Below are positions 57,001-64,000 of a DNA stretch of 64,000 bases, piece by piece. The position numbers and the translations under genes are program-made. Positions within the stretch are counted from its first letter, which is position 1. Each line of letters starts with the position of its first letter. The notes under the pieces are model-generated. The model made no database searches. It saw nothing but the letters and a program-made list of their open reading frames with translations, and was not told where the DNA came from. This DNA comes from Histoplasma ohiense. Its lineage: Eukaryota > Ascomycota > Eurotiomycetes > Onygenales > Ajellomycetaceae. The stretch is taken from the NCBI GenBank assembly GCA_017607445.1, contig JAEVHH010000005.1, positions 1,927,001-1,991,000 of the forward strand, in the 5' to 3' direction.

Positions 57001-60000
57001 TATCTGAGTCGGAAGTATCAAGGGTTTTACATCGCTTCATCTCCGAGATTCTGTCTAATTTTGCCCATATTCTGTTGTTGAGTTTAACAGCACACCTGGC
57101 AAAAAACATGGCACGGTTGACGGATCCAAGTTCGAAATATATTCGAGAAGAGATATAGGCAGCTTCAGATATCAATCTTTCCCAAGCTAGCCTAGTCTGA
57201 AAGCTTGAATTCAATGCACAGCTAGTATTTTGTTCAAAGATGACTTTAGCACATGACAAATTGTCAATTCTAGTTCATGTCAGCTCAGTTGGAAGGTAAC
57301 GGCATAACGAATGTAAGGGGAGATGGGCCAGTTAAACTCACGCTTGGTCAGTATTTCCTATAGCTATCAGATATTCCGCGAGCGCAATATTCCATGAAAC
57401 TAATACCAAAGGCGGAACGTCGATATTACGGAGAAGGTCCTCCCCACAGTTAAATATAGGCCCCGCCATGTCAAGATAACCAAGGCGACTATACTGAAGG
57501 CCAAGGTGGGACAAACATGATAACATCTCTGGAAAGTCCTTTGTCTGCTGAATCTCCAGCAGATGTCGAAGTGTTGATAACGCCGATATCCTAAGTTTCC
57601 ATAAGCCGAGCACTTCCAAATAAGTGACAAGCACTTTTAATTGTGAGAACAAAGCGTCCGGGTTATCGACTTTTGTAAGTAAAGACTCCCATGTCCGGCA
57701 ACTTTGTGCAGTTGCAGCCCAAGCGTGAGTGATTACCTGCAAGTTTTCAGGAGGCAGCTCTCCCTGAAAGAATCCCAAGGTTAGACGGAGAGAAGTCAAC
57801 ATGGATTCCTTGAACAAGAAGAGGCCGGAATCCTCCCCGATGTCGAGTTGGTCCGATAAAAATAAGTTTGCTTCTTCTAGGATCGTTTCAAGAAGTTCGG
57901 GCCTAAATTGATTAGGAACTTGTAAACAAAAGCGGATAGTGTGAAGGACTACTCGCAATCGCCTTATTGGATAAGTTTTTCGTGGATATCGATCAAGTAA
58001 AGCCGAAACTAAAAAGGATAACGGTGATATCCTCGAATGTGATTCTCCACTTGAAGGTGTATCTAAAAGTGCCATAACTTGACATTCAAGTAAGATTCCT
58101 CTCTCGTCGGATTCCAGATTCGCATCGTCAAAAACAGCTTCACAAGGATCATAACCATGTTTGCAATAGAACCGAGTATAGCTCGACAAAACCCGACCCA
58201 AGAAAAATGAAGGATCCTGAAGGATGTAAGATAGTGGTTGAGTCGCAGCATTCCGAGCCGTGCTTTTCAAAACACCACTGTTTATATGAGCCTGAATAGC
58301 AGACCGATACGCTGCTTGGGAATTTTGGAATTGAGAAACATCAGAGTACATAGTCGCTAGCCGTTCGTATTTGATAGCCACAAATCCCGCTTTGCTTTCG
58401 GGTGGACATGTCCGCAGAAGACTTGTTGACCGCTCCAATAGGGTGATGAGATCAGCAGACGAAGCCCCAAGTTCTTTTTGTTTGACATAGCGGGACCAGT
58501 ACAGGTTAGATAATTTGACGAAACTGGCGGATGTTAGATCAGTATAATCATTTGCACTCTCAACACTCTCTGCAGAATGTAGATATTGAAGGAGAGCGTA
58601 GCAATCGGACAAAAGAGGTTGGATATCCGCCCATGCCGGGCGTTTGGTGACAACTGATATTTTCCCCACCGCAACAACCGAATCAACAGCTGCCAGTCCA
58701 ATATTTTTGCATTTCAGAAACCGTTGATGAGATAAACAATTGACATCGTTCCCAGAATCCGGGTGAGTTGGGACCGCTTGTCCAATGTATCGAGTCAAGA
58801 ATCTCACGAAATTGTGGAGATAATCAATGATGTAAAGCGCTAGAGTCTTTTGCCCCGAGAAACCTTCATTTTCGTCTAGGGCATCTTCGCCGAGTGTATT
58901 CAGAAAAGCCATTGCTGCCTTCTTAAGCTTTGCTGATTCTATAACTAACTCCTCTAGATCAGATTGATTCCCCTTTAAAGGCGATGCCAAGCATTTCAAC
59001 GCCTCCGACACTGCTGAGACAGCTTTAGATGGGCGGCCAATTTTCGGAATGTGCAACATCTCCAATCGTAAAAGAGCGATTTTGCAATGGCAAATACCAA
59101 GGAGGAGCGGTTGGTCAGACGTGAGAGAAGAAATGCAGTCATCGAAAAATTTCAGCGCGTCGGGTTTGCATTCAGCACTCTGTGCTAATTGGCCGAGAAC
59201 TTTCATCACTACTGATACGGGGCCAACCTTGTTGGCAGAGGGCATGAAAATATATCCTTGTGCCGTTACTGTTGATTCAAGGCGAAGGAAAGCTTGCTTC
59301 ACGAACTCAAAATCGCTTTTTGTTATGGCCGGACATCGTTTGGAGAATGTCGTGAGATAACGAGCTAGCGGTTGCCACAACTCTTTCTCCATATCGCACT
59401 TGTGTCCACAAATCTTCCACCATACACATCGTATTTCCAATGCCAGTAATTGAAGATTCAAAGTAGCCTTATATTTAATGGGCGGTTTTGCAAGGTGACG
59501 TTTTCCATCTTCGGTATCTGGCGACGGTGAAGCGAGGGAAAGGACGGTGTGCGAAAGAGATAATAACTGCTGTGCAGCCTTGCTGTTTTCTAAAACACCT
59601 TTTTTCCAAGCTGTAAGAATAATACTAGCAGGGCTGCTTTGTTGTGACAGCAAAAGTAGATCCGAAAGCTTATTCACGATGGCCACTTTCTTTTCAGTGG
59701 TGATGGCCTTTAAAACATGAGCCTGAAACGAAATGACTAAATTCAGGAGTTGTCTATCAGAAGGTATGCTGTCAAATAGAATAAGTTCTGCTAGTGTTTC
59801 CTTAGACGGTTCGTCCCACTGGTCGGTGTTGGCGTGTTTCGTTGCGCGCTCAGGGTTCCCTTTCGATGTTTCGTTCATCATATATCCTTTTATCCTCCTC
59901 TTCAGCTTTCTCAGTTCGCTTATTGCAGATTCAATCAAACCAACAGCAAGAAGCTTCCCGATCAGGACGCAGAAACCTTGCTCTAGTTGGCTATTGAATT

Positions 60001-60616
60001 GCAGGGTTTCCACTGAGGGAGGTGGTCTCTGGTCTCGAACATATGACAACGCCAATCTAGCACAATTCGCAACTTCCACAACCCCACAACTTTGAATTCT
60101 CGTTTTCGGCGTAGGCTTGTCTATAACTTTCGTCTTTACGGGAGAGCATGTGGTCGAATTCGGCGAGACAGGTTGCAGTGGCCGTCTAGGAGTCAACGCC
60201 TTTTGTGGAGTGTCAACTCTGCTTTTCCGGGGTTCTCGAGACTCTTGACACTTTGAGGAGAGCTTCACATAATCGGAAAGTGCCTTTGACGCGGAATTGA
60301 ATACGTCCGTGGCTAAAACAAGCTTCTCTTTCTGCGAGAGCCCATCCTCTGTTCCAAGTGATGTTTTGAGTGGAACATATTTAGCAGGAGTTTTGGCCTG
60401 GGCTGATTTGGCAACCTTGTGCCCTGTTGATTGTTTTGGTCGTCTCGTTGACTTGGCACTTTTGCGTGCTTCATCGTGGTCATTGGTGCTGGCGGAGTTC
60501 GCGGAGAGGAGCTTTTTTAGCAATAGCGTTGTCTCGCTGGTGCATGTAGACGGAAACTTGACAGCTTGTTTCACGGACACTTCAAGAGTGCACATGGAAC
60601 GATCTATTTCATCCAT
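54043..60616 (-). CDS. ESP1: separase (Esp1/BimB), cohesin-cleaving cysteine protease
   Basis: Separase cuts the cohesin subunit Scc1/Rad21 at anaphase and is held in check by securin. Exons 60616-57342, 57269-55768 and 55706-54043; phases agree; 2146 aa, the size of fungal separases. The N-terminal 1,500 residues are mostly helical repeats, with a Lys/Ser/Thr-rich stretch around residues 45-170 (ARKSAKSTRRPKQSTG; TPQKALTPRRPLQP) holding SP/TP sites. The C50 protease domain includes TILILDKELHSFPWESLNCL and RMPSLHHLK. The catalytic pair is His at about 1997 in LLYFGHGSGAQY and Cys at about 2023 in TFLMGCSSGSLTE. A following segment HAGAPALVATLWDVTDKDID completes the active-site fold. Both catalytic residues are intact. 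The promoter is shared with the divergent gene at 60900 and holds an RFX X-box. Confidence 0.96.
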
Positions 60617-60899
60617 TTGTGCGCTCTAAAACCGATATTGTCGAAGTTGGCCATATTCCATGTTCTACCACGATGATGTCCGCGAGTTGCAGAAGTTGGT
60701 CTAGCTAACTAGTTAATGGTTGCCGGGCAACCATAATGATTATATAAGCAACCATATTGCAAAAAATCTCCAATGGGTTTAGCGTCTTTTTCTCTTCTGA
60801 TATTGACCTACGACTTTTGACATTATCCCATTTTCCCTCTCTACTCCAACATTGAGAAGATAATATTCATTCTCTAAAGTGGAAGAATCATATTTTATT
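60617..60899. promoter_or_regulatory. 283-bp shared divergent promoter of separase and the DUF5321-like gene
   Basis: Only 283 bp separate the two start codons, which point away from each other. The segment holds the X-box palindrome, a TATATAAG stretch at about 60741 and an extra GCAACC half-site next to it. Confidence 0.7.
60716..60734. promoter_or_regulatory. RFX-type X-box palindrome
   Basis: ATGGTTGCC-G-GGCAACCAT is a perfect 9-bp inverted repeat with one centre base. Its core (60719-60731) fits the RFX X-box consensus GTNRCC(0-3)RGYAAC with no mismatch. A further half-site GCAACCAT lies about 15 bp to the right. Fungal RFX proteins (Crt1, Sak1, RfxA) regulate DNA-damage, cell-cycle and division genes. 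Confidence 0.65.
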
Positions 60900-61636
60900 A
60901 TGTCCTCCCGATCCTTATTATTGAGGCATTGTTGCCGCACAAATCCCCCCAATCCCATCCTGTTCCGATCCAGTCTGCCAACCCAGCATCTTTCCCAGCT
61001 CCGATGTCTTGCAACGGGCCGGGTAGTTCCCAAGATCCTGGAACCTTCGATGTGGACCTCTTTGATTCCAAAATTCCTTCGAAATGGGAACTGGTGTGGG
61101 ACAGAGACCGCAGGCCGAAAATCTAGAGCGCCTAATCCAGCTACATTTTATGTAATCATGTTCACTCTCATCGGCTCCCAGGCAATTCGTATGATTATGC
61201 TCCGAAATGAGTGTGCGAATTATAACCGGAGTGCAGATGCGAAAATGCGGCTGCTGAAAGAAGTTATCGAGCGAATTCAGAAGGGGGAAGATGTGGATGT
61301 CAAGAGACTATTGGGAACCGGGGACGAAGCTAAAGAAAGGGAGTGGGAAGAAGGTAATTATACCGCTTGATATATGTGAAGGAAACCAATATTAATTGAT
61401 TGGATCCTTTAGTGTTGAGAGAAATTGAGCAGGAAGAATCCCTATGGCATTCCAGGTCGAAGCGGACGCAACGCGGAGATGCATCAAAATCCGATGGTGG
61501 TCTTGATAATTCCCAACAGTCAACTACGCAACAGCATGGGGAACCGGGTGAGACAACCAAGTATCAACCAGCCACTTCTAATGATGTATCTACTGCGGAA
61601 AGGAGCAAGCCTCAACGACCGTCCAGTTTCTTCTAA
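60900..61636 (+). CDS. conserved fungal mitochondrial-type protein (probably DUF5321 family)
   Basis: Exons 60900-61353 and 61413-61636, in phase across a 59-nt intron; 225 aa. The start is Arg/Ser/Leu-rich without acidic residues for over 40 residues (MSSRSLLLRHCCRTN; QLRCLATGRVVPK), a typical mitochondrial presequence. Then MWTSLIPKFLRN is followed by a single membrane-type segment, TFYVIMFTLIGSQAIRMIML, and a conserved helix with KMRLLKEVIERIQKGEDVDV and GTGDEAKEREWEE, continuing over the splice as VLREIEQEE. The tail is polar and Gln/Ser-rich. The core resembles the fungal family I know as DUF5321; the domain name is from memory. Membrane protein of mitochondria is an inference. Confidence 0.75.
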
Positions 61637-63512
61637 ACATTCCGTCCCACACTAGTATACGAATTCGACATCGACCTTGTTACAAATTTTAAAATGTCCT
61701 TGCTCCCGAAATAATCTCAGACAAAATACCTCCCCACTAGTCAGAAACATGTTCCTAGCGCAGCCCGGACATCATTATGTTTGCTTGACACGCAAAATTC
61801 AACTTACATCCCTGACCATGCTTGGCCTGTTCCATCCAGTGGCCCCGTTGCACCTCCCACCACCTCACTCATCCAGACCGCCTCTGTGGAATAAGCCTCG
61901 GGTTTTGCTCGGACACTGAGCATTGATGTTGAACCTGACGCACTCACTTTTGCATCGTTTCGTCTATGCTAATGCACCTGTCCGGGACCCCAGCATATGT
62001 AGCTAATAACTAGAGAACTATAAAGGCACCGAAAAGGCTCTGGGTTAATTACTATTATCTTCAACGCTGCTGCATGAGCTCTAAATACCAAAGGGCTGAA
62101 CAACCGATATGTCCAGGTTCTGCAGGGTTCGGTATACTGTCGTCAGGCTACAGCGTGGGACAATACAGGAGAACGCAGCTTGTGGTAGCCGTAAAAAAAG
62201 GAAAAGAAAAGAAGAAGAAAAGAGGTGGTAGAGAGGTATATTCATGCATAAAACGCTGCAAACTACGGTATTAAGAATTCAGAGAGAAAAGGGTAAATTA
62301 TATAATATACAGTGTACAGTATGTTCAGTCTCAATTTCGGGAGAAATCATAAAAGAATTCACCAGACAAGGAAGCCATTGAAGAGTTAACAAATTGTATT
62401 TTAAGTGTGATCCGACGTCGCTAGATGATTCCACTTACGGTGGCTCTTGAAACCAGCGGGCCATATCCACATCGATATATCATTGGTAGATATATCATCG
62501 CTAATAATCTGCACAGACGTCTAATGCAATCAGATCCGTGTCAATACTGTTAGAGTAGTGCTGCCAGTGTCGTTGAAAATTATGATGCCAACGGGATGAT
62601 ATGACGGCGACCCAGGACTAGGAGCAAGCCGAAGCCGTGCGAATATTCAAGCTAACAATAAGTGTCAACCAAAAATTGTCCGCAATCTAGGAAATAATGA
62701 TCCCGTGCCCGCCTCCGATTTCTAGATGGGGGCCGTACGTCACCGATGAGCAAGTTACTGCTGTCTTAGGGGCTGCTGAGGGTTCGTGAATTTATACTGG
62801 AAGGTCAGATCAGCAGAAGGAACAGCCCATGTGGACAGCTGTAATACATACTAGTACCCCTGAAGATCAGGACCATTAAGCATATATGTACCAGGAGCCT
62901 GGGGAAAACATTTTGGAGGTCAACAACCTTGCCAACTTGGACGTTAAGGGTCCGAGAGAACTCTATTTGGATTGTCAATCCTTCCATGATGCGACCATCA
63001 ATATCCCATTCAATTGGGATCACGCAATGAAGCAAGCGGGTTAGGGCTTCCAAGCATGTTTGCAGCGCTGAGGATATTCCGACGCTACTGTTCCTATCCT
63101 CTTGGCTCATCTCATTGGCCATCACATCATGGTCTAAAAAGTGTGGCTGTGCTATCTACAACATGATACTATGCTTTTTTTTTTTTTTCGTGTTACCCAC
63201 CATACAAAAGAAAAAAAGGGACATTTCTAAAGTTGAATCAGCTTTCAAACCAAGTGTTAGGGGGAGTGGGAATAGCTAGAAAGGAAAAGAGGGCCAGAAA
63301 CCAAGGGCGCCGACTCAACTGACCAACAAGGATTGTCCGCGTTGCAGAAGCGCGCCACATCAGGAGACGATATATTAATGAAAAGTATCTCATCGGATCC
63401 CCTGATCCTTCTCTATCTACTTTCCCTAGAAGGTTTCCCCTGTGCGTGTGCTTCCGCAGTGTTCACGGCCTGTTATCAACTTGAACTCAGGGGTCGGATT
63501 GAAAGCCTCAAC
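61637..63512. other. intergenic, one weak minus-strand frame
   Basis: A minus-strand ATG frame at 62805-63122 (about 105 codons; includes SALQTCLEALTRLLHCVIP) shows protein-like character but no recognisable domain or partner exons. Otherwise nothing is supported. Poly-T lies at 63176-63189. Confidence 0.4.
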
Positions 63513-64000
63513 ATGTCCGTGCTAAACAGCCACGAGCCCCCTCCCCCGCCGTATAGCTTCGTCGGGTCATCGCGACTCTCTTCTCCTGTGCCATCTGTTC
63601 GTCACTCGCCCCAACCGTATCATCATCGTCCGTTGTCAAGTCAAGAATCGTTATCGAACAACCCCCCTTCAGGAGCCCCTCAAAACAGTAGACCTCCTAG
63701 ACTGCCGCAGCTGCCGCTACACCACAGCCAGAATCTAAGTCAAAATGAAAGTACAAACTGGGCGCTGCGCCAAAGGCAGGAGGAAATCAGGCTCTGGTAA
63801 GCTCCATAGAAACTACCCATTTTTCTTGGTCCATTCACTAACCTGGAAATAAAAATATTAGCCCAAATTACATTGTGATTCCTATAATGGGACTAACGGG
63901 GTCAGGGAAAAGCACTTTTATTTCCCTTTTGGCAGACGGGCGGGGTGACTCTATCGGCCGCGGCCTCGAAGGATGTATGTTTACTCCCTTGCCATATCAG
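63513..64000 (+). CDS. P-loop GTPase-like protein, N-terminal part, cut by the window edge
   Basis: Exon 1 ends at 63796 (GTAAGC donor) and exon 2 is 63862-63974 (GTATGT donor), after which an intron runs out of the window. From the ATG at 63513 the protein starts MSVLNSHEPPPPPYSFVGSS, a Pro/Ser/His-rich and probably disordered region. Exon 2 encodes NYIVIPIMGLTGSGKSTFIS: beta strand plus the G1/Walker A motif GLTGSGKS, followed by a Gly-rich GRGDSIGRGLEGC. This layout recalls the many fungal single-domain GTPases of AIG1/septin-like type with G1 GxTGxGKS. An alternative in-frame start at 63378 would add 45 residues, including a hydrophobic LILLYLLSLEGF. Switch motifs and C-terminus are not visible, so the subfamily is open. 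Confidence 0.66.

Noticed and set aside
1..64000. CRISPR arrays, rRNA genes, secondary-metabolite or mating-type cluster
   Set aside because: None seen: no regular direct repeats with spacers, no rRNA sequence, and no polyketide, peptide-synthetase or mating-type domains in any translated frame.

Overview
The window is nuclear DNA of a filamentous ascomycete. Genes are split by short introns (about 55-130 nt, GTANGT...CTAAC...YAG), intergenic stretches are long and full of homopolymers and microsatellites, and recognisable proteins are of fungal type (Utp23, a NUC-1/Pho4-type bHLH factor, a PHO85/PHOA-type CDK, Los1, Nnf1, Esp1/BimB). My impression is a eurotiomycete, most likely Onygenales (Ajellomycetaceae-like). 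This rests on protein appearance, not on a computed comparison.

Layout. 1-4 kb: the 3'-truncated UTP23 gene and a mitochondrial PTC7-type PP2C phosphatase, both on the minus strand. 4.0-4.6 kb: an intact-looking tRNA-derived SINE with an (AAC)n tail and 15-bp target-site duplications. 5.3-5.6 kb: a broken coding relic. 7-8.5 kb: an unknown membrane-anchored, Cys-rich protein. 10.3-12.5 kb: the NUC-1/PHO4-type factor. 15 kb: a small secreted protein. 17.3-19.7 kb: a septin-like GTPase with a membrane tail. 20.8-23.1 kb: HSP90 behind heat-shock elements. 25.1-27 kb: a G3BP/Nxt3-like NTF2-RRM protein whose reading frame is broken by one extra base in a G7 run. 29.2 kb: a small unknown protein. 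33-36.6 kb: a TPR-like protein and kinetochore Nnf1 (convergent). 37.3-38.6 kb: the CDK. 39-45.4 kb: a SIRT4-type sirtuin, an Mmt-type metal transporter and xylulokinase. 47.7-51.2 kb: exportin-t (LOS1). 52.3-53.5 kb: S-formylglutathione hydrolase. 54-60.6 kb: separase, divergent from a small mitochondrial-type protein across a 283-bp promoter carrying a perfect RFX X-box palindrome. 63.5 kb to the end: the start of a P-loop GTPase-like gene.

The genes are mostly housekeeping and do not form an operon or obvious biosynthetic cluster. Functional pairs worth noting are the phosphate-pathway pair (bHLH factor and PHO85-type CDK, about 25 kb apart) and two mitotic genes (NNF1 and separase). Mitochondrial functions recur: phosphatase, sirtuin, Mmt transporter and the DUF5321-like protein. 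I saw no clear undescribed multi-gene system. The best leads are the SINE, the X-box promoter, the frameshifted NTF2-RRM gene, the septin-like membrane GTPase and the PHOA-like double start. All splice sites were placed by eye from consensus and reading-frame continuity.
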